Assembly (NCBI GenBank): GCA_020439995.1
Contig: JAGROY010000065.1
Span: 1-64,000, forward strand
DNA length: 64,000 nt
Direction of reading: 5' to 3'
Source of the DNA: Verrucomicrobiia bacterium
Lineage (GTDB): Bacteria > Verrucomicrobiota > Verrucomicrobiia > Verrucomicrobiales > DEV007
Position numbers and translations under genes: made by a program
Notes under the pieces: model-generated
The model's database searches: none
The model's input: only the letters and a program-made list of their open reading frames with translations
Told to the model about the DNA's origin: nothing
Shown: piece after piece, positions 1 to 9,249 of the stretch
Numbering within the stretch: the stretch's first letter is position 1
Layout: each line of letters starts with the position of its first letter

Positions 1-190
<190 letters not shown>

Positions 191-252
191 TCAGTTAATC
201 AATTCGTAAGTTGTTCGAATGGTTTTGTGAGTATTGGTAGTGAGAATGCTCC

Positions 253-549
253 TTAGGCTTCGATCACACCAAGGATATCACTTTCGTTGATGATGAGGAG
301 TTCCTTCCCGTCCACTTTGACGTCGGTGCCGCCGTACTTCGAGATGAGAACTTTGTCTCCGACTTTCACCTGAAACTCGATGACTTTACCGTCATCGTCT
401 TTGCCGCCAGTGCCGAGCGTGATGATCTCCGCTTCCTGTGGTTTTTCTTTTGCAGTATCAGGGATGATGATACCGCCTGCTGCTACTTCTTCAGCCTCGA
501 GGCGCTTTACGAGCACACGCTGGCCAAGTGGTTTAATGCTGGTTGCCAT
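253..549 (-). CDS. groES: Co-chaperonin GroES
   Basis: The product of 98 residues has the usual length of GroES, the seven-membered lid of the GroEL cage. It starts [16 protein letters not shown], carries the flexible GroEL-binding loop with its [13 protein letters not shown] segment (about residues 25-37), and ends in the usual DILGVIEA. It lies between dnaK and groEL on the same strand. No CIRCE (HrcA) operator could be found immediately upstream, so control may come from the dnaK promoter or from a different heat-shock system. Confidence 0.97.
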   Translation of the reverse strand: MATSIKPLGQRVLVKRLEAEEVAAGGIIIPDTAKEKPQEAEIITLGTGGKDDDGKVIEFQVKVGDKVLISKYGGTDVKVDGKELLIINESDILGVIEA

Positions 550-592
550 ACTTTTACTTACTAGGTTATGGATTACTGGTTGGTTGTTGTAA

Positions 593-629
593 GCCAGAGC
601 CGACGGGGGTTATCACCACCGGCTCTGGC
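593..629 (-). terminator. Stem-loop between dnaK and groES
   Basis: A perfect 10-bp inverted repeat, GCCAGAGCCG and CGGCTCTGGC, encloses a 17-base loop in the gap between the end of dnaK and the start of groES. On the minus strand it is not followed by a clear run of T, so it is more likely a weak or partial terminator, or an mRNA-stabilising hairpin that sets dnaK against groES-groEL levels, than a full stop. This role is inferred; only the inverted repeat is visible. Confidence 0.5.
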
Positions 630-651
630 ACTTTGATTCTTAATTTAATGA

Positions 652-2592
652 TTAGTCATTGATGACCTCAGCGTCGACGACTTTGCCCTTTGCCTGCTTC
701 GGCCCTTCGTCACCGTCTGAGCCTTCACTCTGGGCGTCATTCCCTGCCCCGCCAGCTGCTCCGGCGAAGTCCTCAGGATTAATGCCTGCCGCTTGTGCCG
801 CCTGGGCGGCCTGAGCGAACATCTGCTCAAGTTCACCAAGCGCAGACTTAATAGCATCGAGATCGTCTCCCTTCAGAGCTTCCTTCACTTTGTCAATTTG
901 ATCGGTGATAGGCTTCTTCTGCTCGTCAGTAACTTTATCGCCCATTTCGGCGAGCTGCTTCTCCATCTGGTAGACGGTGCTGTCAGCGTGGTTGCGGGTC
1001 TCAACGCCCTCCTTGCGCTTCTCATCTTCCGCAGCGTGCACCTCGGCGTCTTTCTTGGCGCGTTCGATCTCGGCATCTGACAGTCCACTTGAGCCCTCGA
1101 TGGAGATACTCTGCTCTTTGTTCGTGCCTTTGTCCTTGGCCGAGACGTGGAGGATGCCGTTTGCATCAATGTCAAAGGTCACTTCAATTTGAGGAGTGCC
1201 ACGCGGTGCCGCATCGATCCCATCCAGACGGAAATTCCCGAGCAGCTTGTTGTCATTGAACATCTTCCGCTCACCCTGCGAGATACGGATATCGACCGCC
1301 GTCTGGCTATCGGCGTAGGTCGAGAAGATCTGAGACTTTTTGGCCGGGATCGTGGTATTGCGCTCGATCATTGGAGTTGCCACGCCGCCAGCCGTTTCGA
1401 TGGCCAGCGTCAGTGGCGTAACGTCGAGCAATAGCACGTCCTTCACGTCACCCTGAAGCACGCCGCCTTGAATCGCAGCACCGATGGCAACCACTTCGTC
1501 AGGATTCACGCCCTTGTGCGGCTCCTTGCCTGCGAGAGATTTTGCGGTCTCAACGACCTTCGGCATGCGGGTCATACCACCCACCAGAACCAGTTCGTCG
1601 ATATCGCTGGCACTCACGCCGGCTTCCTTCATACAGTCGAGAACCGGCTTTTTAGTGCGCTCAAACAGAGCGTCACACATTTGCTCAAGCTGCGACCGTG
1701 TAAGCGTCTTCTGTATGTGCTTCGGCCCCGTCTGATCCATGGTGATAAACGGCAGATTCATCTCGTAACTCTGTGAGGAAGAGAGCGCAATCTTCGCTTT
1801 CTCAGCCTCTTCCTTGATCCGCTGAAGGGCGTCTGGCTGGATACTGAGATCGATGCCCGTATCGGACTTAAACTCGCCAACGATCCAATCGATGATCTTG
1901 TTATCCCAGTCGTCACCACCGAGCAGCGTATCGCCGTCAGAAGCCATGACCTCGAACACACCATCGCCAATCTCAAGAACCGAGATGTCAAAAGTGCCGC
2001 CACCGAGGTCGTAAACCGCAATTTTCTCGTCACTCTTTTTGTCAAGACCGTATGCCAAAGAAGCAGCGGTCGGCTCGTTGATAATTCGACGCACGGTTAG
2101 ACCAGCAATTTCACCCGCCGCCTTGGTGGCGCTTCGCTGACTGTCGTTAAAGTATGCCGGCACGGTAATGACGGCTTCCGTGATCTTTTCACCCAGCTTG
2201 TTTTCAGCATCAGCCTTCAGCTTACCGAGAATCATGGCAGAAATTTCCTGGGGGCTGAACACTTTGGCCTCACCGCTCACCTGAACTTCGATGTGGGCAT
2301 CGCCATTGGATGCCTTGACGATTTTGTAAGGCATCTTCTTCTCCTCCTCCGACAGCTCGTCGAACTTGCGGCCCATCAGGCGCTTGGCGGAAAAAATGGT
2401 GTTGGACGCATTGGTGATCGCCTGTCGCTTGGCAGCCTGTCCGACCAGGCGTTCGCCAGTCTTCGAGAATGCCACTACGGACGGCGTAGTACGTGCCCCT
2501 TCGGAGTTTTCAAGAACCGTCGGCTCCCCACCCTCCATCACTGCTACGCAAGAGTTGGTGGTTCCGAGGTCAATTCCAAGAATTTTGCTCAT
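652..2592 (-). CDS. dnaK: Molecular chaperone DnaK (Hsp70)
   Basis: This 646-residue protein has the standard DnaK length. It begins [20 protein letters not shown] (the first phosphate-binding motif) and contains [18 protein letters not shown], the second ATP-domain motif [26 protein letters not shown], and the interdomain linker [14 protein letters not shown]-terminal helical lid follows and the protein ends VVDAEVIND. It is an ATP-driven chaperone working with DnaJ and GrpE, neither of which is in the window. I chose the ATG at 2592 because it gives the conserved N-terminus and has an AAAGGAAA-like binding site upstream; the frame stays open a further 27 codons upstream. The order dnaK-groES-groEL suggests one stress regulon. 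Confidence 0.97.
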   Translation of the reverse strand: MSKILGIDLGTTNSCVAVMEGGEPTVLENSEGARTTPSVVAFSKTGERLVGQAAKRQAITNASNTIFSAKRLMGRKFDELSEEEKKMPYKIVKASNGDAHIEVQVSGEAKVFSPQEISAMILGKLKADAENKLGEKITEAVITVPAYFNDSQRSATKAAGEIAGLTVRRIINEPTAASLAYGLDKKSDEKIAVYDLGGGTFDISVLEIGDGVFEVMASDGDTLLGGDDWDNKIIDWIVGEFKSDTGIDLSIQPDALQRIKEEAEKAKIALSSSQSYEMNLPFITMDQTGPKHIQKTLTRSQLEQMCDALFERTKKPVLDCMKEAGVSASDIDELVLVGGMTRMPKVVETAKSLAGKEPHKGVNPDEVVAIGAAIQGGVLQGDVKDVLLLDVTPLTLAIETAGGVATPMIERNTTIPAKKSQIFSTYADSQTAVDIRISQGERKMFNDNKLLGNFRLDGIDAAPRGTPQIEVTFDIDANGILHVSAKDKGTNKEQSISIEGSSGLSDAEIERAKKDAEVHAAEDEKRKEGVETRNHADSTVYQMEKQLAEMGDKVTDEQKKPITDQIDKVKEALKGDDLDAIKSALGELEQMFAQAAQAAQAAGINPEDFAGAAGGAGNDAQSEGSDGDEGPKQAKGKVVDAEVIND

Positions 2593-2735
2593 GATGTTGG
2601 TTTCCTTTCTGGTGAAAAATTGCTTGTTAGATTCCCGCCTTCTTGATTGTCCTGCTTGTGTCCACTGCAGCACGTCGGGCTCTCTCTACTCTGAGCACAC
2701 ACCGTGCCAGCACCATCGGACATCAATGTAATCAT

Positions 2736-2764
2736 CTTATAGCGAGTCATATACATCTTCCCAA
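2736..2764 (-). promoter_or_regulatory. Candidate sigma-70-type promoter for dnaK
   Basis: On the minus strand, TTGGGA (2759-2764) and TATAAG (2736-2741) are separated by exactly 17 bases. Transcription from here would give dnaK a leader of roughly 135 bases. The assignment is by eye; the -35 box is only a moderate match. Confidence 0.4.
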
Positions 2765-2798
2765 CAGACAATGAAAAGTGGTAGCAACCAGTGTTGGT

Positions 2799-2827
2799 GC
2801 CATATTGTCATAGCCAATATGAGTCAA
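2799..2827 (-). promoter_or_regulatory. Second candidate dnaK promoter overlapped by a palindrome
   Basis: On the minus strand TTGACT (2822-2827) and TATGGC (2799-2804) are 17 bases apart. A perfect inverted repeat, CATATTG-N7-CAATATG at 2801-2821, covers the spacer and most of the -10 box, which is where a repressor would be expected to bind. The remainder of the 335-base gap 2593-2927 between dnaK and the divergent SIS gene shows no other gene. Confidence 0.35.
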
Positions 2828-2927
2828 AATGACACATTGACACGCTCACACTGAGCCAACCTGTCCCCCTTCCTCTGCACAACAGGACAGACCTACCAAA
2901 TGTCCAAATTCTACTCTACCGTTCCCA

Positions 2928-3713
2928 ATGACTGAACAACTCTCCCCTTCTGCCCAGTACCTTCAGCACTGCTTTGCGATTCATGCACGAGTCGCTGAGC
3001 AATCGGCAACGATCAATGCAGCGGCAGATCTTTTCGCTCAGAGCATTCTTGCTGGCGGCATGGTGCATGTCTTTGGCTCCGGGCACAGCCGCATCATGGT
3101 GGAGGAAATGTGGCCGCGTTACGGATCCTTCCCCGGCTTTAACCCTATCGTGGAGCTTTCCCTCACATTTCACAATCTTGTGGTAGGCGCCAACGGACAG
3201 CGTCAGGCAATGTTCATCGAAAACGTATCAGGCCTGGCGAAACGGATCCTGCGCAACTTCGCCCTCAAGCCAACCGACACCGCGCTCGTCATCTCCTCCA
3301 GTGGCTGCAACATTGTCCCCATCGAGATGGCCGAAGAATTTCAACGGCGCGGTGTTAAAGTTGTCGCCCTGGTGAGCGAACAACATTCCCGACCGAGCAC
3401 TTCCAAACGAGGGGATGGCAGGAAGCTGACAGACTTTGCCGACATCATTCTTGATACCGGTGCACCGCTCGGCGATGCCATGGTCACCATCAACAACCTT
3501 GAGACCAAAGTAGCGCCGGGCTCAACCGTGGGCGGCTGCCTCGTGATTAACTGCCTCAAGGCAGAAGTCGCCGACCGCCTCACCCGCGCCGGCCAACCAC
3601 CAAAGGTACTCACCGCCGGTGCAGTCATCGGCACAGAAAAAGCAACAGCTCTGTTCGAAAGCGCTTACGACGAACACGCCCACCGCATCGCCAATTACTA
3701 CAGGGATCTTTAA
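2928..3713 (+). CDS. SIS-domain protein (UPF0309-like phosphosugar binding)
   Basis: The 261-residue protein carries a sugar-isomerase (SIS) fold. A conserved VFGSGHS loop lies at residues 48-54 and a second phosphate-binding segment, VISSSGCNIVPIEMA, near residue 125. Families of this kind bind phosphorylated sugars and isomerise them or release their amino or ether groups, but the UPF0309 group has no assigned substrate that I can confirm. The gene is divergent from dnaK and is followed after 24 bases by a small membrane protein. It is cytoplasmic, with no signal peptide. Confidence 0.8.
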   Translation: MTEQLSPSAQYLQHCFAIHARVAEQSATINAAADLFAQSILAGGMVHVFGSGHSRIMVEEMWPRYGSFPGFNPIVELSLTFHNLVVGANGQRQAMFIENVSGLAKRILRNFALKPTDTALVISSSGCNIVPIEMAEEFQRRGVKVVALVSEQHSRPSTSKRGDGRKLTDFADIILDTGAPLGDAMVTINNLETKVAPGSTVGGCLVINCLKAEVADRLTRAGQPPKVLTAGAVIGTEKATALFESAYDEHAHRIANYYRDL

Positions 3714-3737
3714 ACTACTAACAAGCATCCAATTCCC

Positions 3738-4187
3738 ATGCACCCAGCCGAAATTGCGATCCGCTACCTCCACTTTGTTTCGATCTTTGTTGTGATTGCA
3801 GCGATCACCTCAGAGCATCTCATGTTGTCCAGAAAGATGAGTAGACTGCAATTGAGGCGGATCAGTCGTCTCGATCTCGTCTATGGAATCGCCGCGATCG
3901 TTGTGCTCATTACGGGCATTCTGCAATGGGTTGCAGTCGGAAAGGATGCCAGCTTCTATACCAAAAACTGGATCTTTCATCTGAAAATTACGACCTTCAT
4001 CGTCGTCGGCCTGATCTCGATTTACCCGACGGTGTTTTTCTCCAAAGGAAGTAAGGGAGGCACTGAGGAAATGGTGGATGTACCCAGGAAAATTATGATG
4101 ACTGTCAGGTTGGAGCTCCTTTTGCTTTTCACCATTCCACTCCTCGCCGTAATAATGGCAAAAGGCATCGGCCTCCGATTCGACTAA
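3738..4187 (+). CDS. DUF2214-like integral membrane protein
   Basis: This 149-residue protein has about four membrane segments (near residues 10-28, 47-67, 83-103 and 125-144). The pattern, with HFVSIFVVIAAITSEHLML at the start and a conserved GILQWVAVGK loop, matches the DUF2214 family of small membrane proteins. The function is unknown. It follows the SIS gene closely on the same strand, so the two may be co-transcribed. Confidence 0.7.
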   Translation: MHPAEIAIRYLHFVSIFVVIAAITSEHLMLSRKMSRLQLRRISRLDLVYGIAAIVVLITGILQWVAVGKDASFYTKNWIFHLKITTFIVVGLISIYPTVFFSKGSKGGTEEMVDVPRKIMMTVRLELLLLFTIPLLAVIMAKGIGLRFD

Positions 4188-4232
4188 GGAAGATTTTTCA
4201 TCGGTTCCGCGTGAAACGAAGGCGAGGCTGAA

Positions 4233-4634
4233 ATGCGAAAAGAGAATCACCGTTTCGAAGCCTTGATGCAGACCGCGATCACAAGGGAAAGAAATCGTGG
4301 CACGGCGGGGCGGAAGCGGGGACGCCAGATCAAATTCGGCGTGGCATTGTGCGCCGCAGTCTTCCTCGGCAGCAGCATACTGTTGGACGGTAGTCCTCTC
4401 CTCTTGCTGTTGGCAGCTTTCAACTATTTCGTCGTTTTTTCGGTGTTCGCTGAATTCGTGAACGTGCCAAAAACCTACTCTCAAGATGCAAGCCCACTAT
4501 TTGAATCCACGAGACCATTCGAAATTATGGAAAAATTTTTGCGAGAGGAACGAGGCGTTCAGCTTGTCTGGGTCGTCGCTATTCCAGTGATCTCGGTTTT
4601 AGGCAGGTTACTATATATCTTGACGTTTACGTAG
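4233..4634 (+). CDS. Small membrane protein, function unknown
   Basis: I do not recognise this 133-residue protein. A basic N-terminal stretch (about residues 1-32) is followed by two closely spaced hydrophobic segments (about 33-75) and a third near residues 107-130. A GAGG sequence sits just before the ATG. It is the third gene in a short plus-strand run after the SIS and DUF2214 genes, with 45 bases between it and the previous gene. Confidence 0.55.
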   Translation: MRKENHRFEALMQTAITRERNRGTAGRKRGRQIKFGVALCAAVFLGSSILLDGSPLLLLLAAFNYFVVFSVFAEFVNVPKTYSQDASPLFESTRPFEIMEKFLREERGVQLVWVVAIPVISVLGRLLYILTFT

Positions 4635-4971
4635 CGCTAATGTCCCAGGCAGGCTGATTCACTTTCGGAGGCATAAGCGACTAAGGCGGGTTCCTCTCAA
4701 TATTCCCCCAACTTCTGGATCGTCAGCAACGAATCCACATACCTGCCAGCAGTGCAGAGTGAGCCTTACCAATCTTATTCACAGAATCATGGTGAGACGG
4801 CTTACAGAAGCAACTCGATTCTCAGGACACGACTCACAGAACCATCCCTTCCTCTACCTGCGCGAACCGATTCTTAAAGGCTTCGCCCGGCAATTCTCGG
4901 CTTCCACCGGGTGCAAAAGTGGCGTAAGGTCGCTCCAACCAGTGAAGGTCCCGCTCCCAAATACGGAAGAA
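4635..4971. other. Gap of about 340 bases with no recognised element
   Basis: The reading frame of the next gene is open back to 4759, but that extra peptide looks nothing like a protein N-terminus and the lipoprotein signal starts at 4972. I see no convincing promoter, hairpin or RNA gene in this stretch. Confidence 0.4.
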
Positions 4972-6885
4972 ATGCTCCTGCGCTTCAGCCTACGTGTGGC
5001 GGTCGCAATCGTGGGCATTTGCCTAATGAGCAGCTGCTGGAAGAGCGAAATCGCTGTAGAAACAGACAAGGAACTGGCCACCCCTGTTATCTCCGCCCCC
5101 GCACCCAGTGGGACTCCGCCGCCACCAGTCGAATCGACCATCACTGAGCGCGACCAGTTGCTGCCCTCCGTGCCGGGAGTGTCACAGAAAGACTTCCAGG
5201 GTCAAATGGCACCCGTCATGGCGAAAATGGATCAGATCAGCCGTGAGTGGAACACGGAAATATTCTCGCTCGCGGTGAACGACAAGCTGGAAGAAATCGC
5301 GTCCTGGATCGAGGATGGTATCATCGACGGAAATGCGCTGGAGTTGATTTCGCTTGAGACCGTCGGTAGCACGCCGCTCCGCTATCAGCCGTTGCAGACG
5401 GTTTTTGAAGACAGTCTCACTCAGATAAACCGATGGGAACCATCCGACACCGATGCCACAGAACTCGTTGTCGGAAGGGAAGCACTTGCCAATCATCTGG
5501 ATGGTTTGATCGCCCCGCTTCGGTCAACCACGGAACGTCACGTGAAGTTCAAAACCTACCGTGTAGAACCCGCGACCGATCGCGTCGCGACCACGGCTCA
5601 GTATCACGCCAGCGGCAAGCAAGGCCGGGGGACGCTTGAGCAGACTGCCACGCTCAAGTTTGAATGGACGGCCGAACGTCAACCGCGCCTTGTCACCTTG
5701 ACAGTGGACAGCTACGAGGAGGTGATTCCCAGTTCGAGCGGCGGCCTGCATTTCGTCGATCGCGGCCCCCAGGCCTTCGCCAGAGAACGATCGTACACCA
5801 GCCAATTCACCGAGGGTGTTGACTTCTGGCGACAGCGGCTGCAGGCCGACTTCGGCATCGACGTCAACGGACTGCAGGGAGTGGCGCTGGGAGATGTGGA
5901 CGGCGACGGACTGGAAGACGTCTATGTTTGCCAGCACGGCGGCCTGCCCAACAAATTGTTCCTGCGCAATGCAGACGGAACCTTGCGCGACATCTCGGCG
6001 GCCTCGGGTACCGACTGGATGGAGCTCACTCGCGCGGCGTTGTTCGTCGATCTAGACAACGATGGCGATCAGGATCTGGCAATGACTCAGGGCTGGTACT
6101 GGGTGCTGATGGAAAACGATGGCAGCGGCAAATTCACCAAGCGAGCCGAAACCCGTGGCAGCGCCTGGTACTACTCGATCGTGGCGGCTGACTACGACAA
6201 TGATGGGAACCTCGACCTCTATATCTGCGGTCGCAACCCCAGCGCCGAACAACGCCAGCTGGAAGGCCTTCTTGGAACACCCATCCCCTTTCACGACGCC
6301 AACAACGGAGGCCCTAACATTCTGCTCAAGAATGAAGGAAGATGGAACTTCTCGGACGTCACCATTAAGTCCGGTATGGACGTGCACAATCGGCGCTACA
6401 GTTATGCGGCTGTGTGGGAAGACTACGACAACGACGGCGATCAGGATCTCTACGTGGCTAACGATTTTGGCCGCAATTGCCTCTACCGCAATGACCGTGG
6501 GAAGTTCAGCGAGATCGCCGCGAAAGCCGGGGTTGAGGACATCTCTGCCGGCATGGGAGTGACATGGGCAGACTTCGATCACGACGGAGACATGGATCTG
6601 CACGTGAGCAATATGTTCTCATCAGCGGGCAACCGCATCGCCTACCAGCGCAATTTCCGAGCTTCCGACGGCGACTCCCGCAGTGCCTATCGGCGCCATG
6701 CGCGGGGCAACAGTCTATTCACCAACAACGGCAAGGGCACGTTTTCCGATGTCAGCACTCAAGCGGGGATCACTCTCGGACGATGGGCATGGGGAGCGCG
6801 GTTCACAGATTTTAACAATGACGGATGGGAGGATCTTTTTGTCGCCAATGGCTTCATTACCACAGAAGACACTGGCGACTTGTGA
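4972..6885 (+). CDS. FG-GAP/VCBS-repeat lipoprotein, N-terminal part up to an in-frame TGA
   Basis: The chosen start gives a lipoprotein signal, with a hydrophobic core followed by LMSSC at about residues 16-20. Residues 300-635 hold at least six calcium-type repeats: DVDGDGLED, DLDNDGDQD, DYDNDGNLD, DYDNDGDQD, DFDHDGDMD and DFNNDGWED. They form the beta-propeller typical of CRTAC1/ASPIC surface proteins. The frame stops at TGA 6883-6885, after residue 637. The frame downstream of that TGA stays open and encodes exactly the ASPIC/UnbV part that should follow this propeller. I therefore read 4972-8985 as one gene of 1337 residues, with residue 638 encoded by TGA. The alternative is a nonsense mutation that split the gene. 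Confidence 0.85.
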   Translation: MLLRFSLRVAVAIVGICLMSSCWKSEIAVETDKELATPVISAPAPSGTPPPPVESTITERDQLLPSVPGVSQKDFQGQMAPVMAKMDQISREWNTEIFSLAVNDKLEEIASWIEDGIIDGNALELISLETVGSTPLRYQPLQTVFEDSLTQINRWEPSDTDATELVVGREALANHLDGLIAPLRSTTERHVKFKTYRVEPATDRVATTAQYHASGKQGRGTLEQTATLKFEWTAERQPRLVTLTVDSYEEVIPSSSGGLHFVDRGPQAFARERSYTSQFTEGVDFWRQRLQADFGIDVNGLQGVALGDVDGDGLEDVYVCQHGGLPNKLFLRNADGTLRDISAASGTDWMELTRAALFVDLDNDGDQDLAMTQGWYWVLMENDGSGKFTKRAETRGSAWYYSIVAADYDNDGNLDLYICGRNPSAEQRQLEGLLGTPIPFHDANNGGPNILLKNEGRWNFSDVTIKSGMDVHNRRYSYAAVWEDYDNDGDQDLYVANDFGRNCLYRNDRGKFSEIAAKAGVEDISAGMGVTWADFDHDGDMDLHVSNMFSSAGNRIAYQRNFRASDGDSRSAYRRHARGNSLFTNNGKGTFSDVSTQAGITLGRWAWGARFTDFNNDGWEDLFVANGFITTEDTGDL

Positions 6886-6926
6886 AGTTTCTACTGGCGC
6901 CAGGTCGTGGCGCAATCACCTGAAAC
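6883..6926 (+). promoter_or_regulatory. In-frame TGA followed by a bacterial SECIS-like hairpin
   Basis: TGA lies at 6883-6885. Seventeen bases later comes an apical loop, GGUCG (6903-6907), closed by a perfect 6-bp stem, GCGCCA (6897-6902) with UGGCGC (6908-6913). A lower stem, GUUUC (6887-6891) with GAAAC (6922-6926), adds 5 bp around an internal loop. From general knowledge, bacterial SECIS elements sit directly behind the UGA, with an apical loop about 16-37 bases away and G in its first positions. The E. coli fdhF element carries AGGUC in its loop at the same distance, and AGGUC is present here too. Translation by SelB and Sec-tRNA is inferred; no sel gene is in the window. Confidence 0.6.
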
Positions 6927-8985
6927 CGCAACACCAGAAGCGAACGAACTGGAGCGCTACCTGCTGAACTGGTCAGCCCTGGGACAGATGATCGATGAAG
7001 GCCGATCCTTCAGTGGCTACGAGCGAAACTGTGCATTCCTGAATGTTGATGGAAAGAGCTTCGCAACGGTATCCGCTTCCAGCGGGCTCGACCTCATGGA
7101 CGACGCGCGCGCAGTTGCTACTTGCGATTGGAACTTTGACGGCAAGCTGGATTTCTGGGTCACCAACCGAACAGCGCCGAAGGTGCGGCTGCTGATGAAT
7201 GAATCGGCACCTGCTCCCGAGACGTCTCACTTTGTTGCGCTGCGCCTCAAGGGGGGAAAAAATATCAATCGCGACGCTATCGGTGCCCGCATTGAAATCT
7301 ACCCGGACACCAGTCGCAAACATTACATCAGAACGCTGCACGCAGGTGACGGATTCATAGCGCAGTCAAGCAGGTGGCTGCACTTTGGCCTCGGATCACT
7401 GGAGTCGATCGATCGGGTAATCGTTCGCTGGCCGGGGGCATCAGCCGAGCCCTTCACCGGAGTCACTCCCGGCGGCTTTTTTGAACTTGAGCAGGGCACT
7501 GGCACTGCGAAGTCCTGGGAACCGCCAGCGTTTGCCCTTCCCGCAGCCAATCCTGCCACCGCGTCTGATTCCCTGGCATCTAGGCCAATCCGCACTTGGC
7601 TTATCGGTCGTGTCCCCTTCCCCAGAGCCGACTACAATGCATGGGATGGTGCCCGCAAACCCTTGCATTCTCTGCGTGGAAAACCGCTCGCGATCAACTT
7701 GTGGTCCACTACCTGTAACCCCTGCCTGGCAGAGCTGCAGGAGTGGAAAGAATCCGCATCCCGCTTCGACGAGGCAGGGGTGCAAGTGCTGACGCTTACC
7801 GTGGATGGACTGGATCCAAGCAATGCAGACGGCTCCGCAGCTGCCGAAAAACTGGCCACCGAACTCCAGCTCCCGTTCCTCGCGGGCAATGCCACCGCCA
7901 AGCTGGTGGAAGCAATGGAAATCGTGCACCGTACCTTTGTCGCACTCAAGAAACCGCTGCCAGTGCCCACCACATTCCTGCTGGACCAACATGGCCGCGT
8001 GGCCGCCATCTACCAGGGTCGCACTGCTGCTGACACGTTGCTACGCGATGTGGCATTGTTAGAACAACCAGTAAAAGTTCAGCGGGACCAGGCGGTGCCA
8101 TTCGCCGGCAGTTGGGCATCGATCCCCTATGAAGCCGACCCGCTGCGGGTAGCACTGAGCTATTCGGCTGCAGGCAAACCTGAGCTGGCCATCGGATACC
8201 TCAAAGATACTCTGGAGGAACCAGAGGTGACACTTGCGGGCGTGCTTTCCGAAGCAGGCCTGAAGAAATTCAAGATCGATGGCCAGGCCATGGTCGGCCA
8301 GATGCACCTCGATGCCGGCGATCCCAAAAGTGCTGCAAGTGCCTACGCAGAGCTACTCACTCTTGCCCCGGAAGCAACAGCAAGTCACCGGGCCATCGGT
8401 GAGAATTTGCTCCAGCGAAACCTCGCCGAACCAGCACTCGCTCACTTGAACCTGGTGCTCAAGTCGACTCCGAACGACGCCAGTCTCCTTTTCAACATCG
8501 CCCTGGCAGAGACCGCAACCAATCAACCGGAAGCCGCGATCAAACACTTCAAGGCAGCCGTTGCACTTGCTCCCGATGACCTGGCCACCCACTTCCAGCT
8601 GGGGAACGCACTGCTGCAACAGAAGGATGTGGAAGGAGCAATCGTCCACTATCGCGAAGCCCTGCGCATCGAGCCCAACTGGCCACTCGCAGCACATCAA
8701 CTTGCATGGCTCCTCGCCACACAGCCGAACGATGCACTGCGCAACGGAGAAGAAGCGCTCGCCCTCGCCGAAGCCGTTTGCCAGCGGGATGGCGGCGGCA
8801 ACCCTGTAACACTGCACACCTGGTCCGCAGCACTCGCCGAGCTGGGTCGCTTCCCGGAGGCACTGCAGATCAGCACCCGCGCCGCCCAGATCGCGGAAGA
8901 CGAACCTCGCTTCGCCAAGTTCCTGGAAAAGATCAATGAAGCACGGGCCCTTTACCGGAAACGCCGCCCCATCCGGTCACGTTAA
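6907..8985 (+). CDS. ASPIC/UnbV, thioredoxin-like and TPR part of the same protein
   Basis: This reading frame is the direct continuation of the 4972 gene past the TGA; the GTG at 6907 is only the first possible restart codon and lacks a ribosome binding site. Counted from that GTG, residues 1-110 finish the repeat region, 120-196 are an ASPIC/UnbV domain, and 225-380 are a thioredoxin-like domain with the CxxC pair C270-N-P-C273. Four or more TPR repeats follow at about 440-650. Proteins with this order are surface or periplasmic in this group of bacteria, with function unproven. If it were translated alone it would lack a signal peptide and so could not reach the envelope, which argues for one read-through product. 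Confidence 0.85.
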   Translation: MAQSPETATPEANELERYLLNWSALGQMIDEGRSFSGYERNCAFLNVDGKSFATVSASSGLDLMDDARAVATCDWNFDGKLDFWVTNRTAPKVRLLMNESAPAPETSHFVALRLKGGKNINRDAIGARIEIYPDTSRKHYIRTLHAGDGFIAQSSRWLHFGLGSLESIDRVIVRWPGASAEPFTGVTPGGFFELEQGTGTAKSWEPPAFALPAANPATASDSLASRPIRTWLIGRVPFPRADYNAWDGARKPLHSLRGKPLAINLWSTTCNPCLAELQEWKESASRFDEAGVQVLTLTVDGLDPSNADGSAAAEKLATELQLPFLAGNATAKLVEAMEIVHRTFVALKKPLPVPTTFLLDQHGRVAAIYQGRTAADTLLRDVALLEQPVKVQRDQAVPFAGSWASIPYEADPLRVALSYSAAGKPELAIGYLKDTLEEPEVTLAGVLSEAGLKKFKIDGQAMVGQMHLDAGDPKSAASAYAELLTLAPEATASHRAIGENLLQRNLAEPALAHLNLVLKSTPNDASLLFNIALAETATNQPEAAIKHFKAAVALAPDDLATHFQLGNALLQQKDVEGAIVHYREALRIEPNWPLAAHQLAWLLATQPNDALRNGEEALALAEAVCQRDGGGNPVTLHTWSAALAELGRFPEALQISTRAAQIAEDEPRFAKFLEKINEARALYRKRRPIRSR

Positions 8986-9249
8986 CCTTCGAAAGGCGAA
9001 AGGGAAACCATTTGGATTCGAACTCCCGTTTACTGGGCCAAGACTCAGCTTCGCTACCTGACCTATGAAGTTTCTCCGTTGATACATGGCCTTTCTTTCC
9101 TCTTTTTGACGTTATGGTTAATGAAAGCGTTATCGTCGATCAATCGATCTATATACCGCTCCATCGCTGTTACTCGTTTGAAACGGGAGCAGCAAGATGA
9201 TTCTTTGGGAAATATTATTCCACGTAACCATTCCTCAGAGCCACCCACG

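Noticed and set aside
593-629. Full rho-independent terminator after dnaK
   Set aside because: The stem is good but no T-run follows on the minus strand, so only a weak role is proposed.
6907-8985. GTG at 6907 as the start of an independent gene
   Set aside because: No ribosome binding site precedes it, it lies inside the hairpin loop, the product would lack a signal peptide, and the frame upstream of the GTG back to the TGA continues the same protein.
9010-9035. T-arm-like string ATTCGAAC on the minus strand
   Set aside because: The flanks do not pair as a T stem and no anticodon arm is seen.
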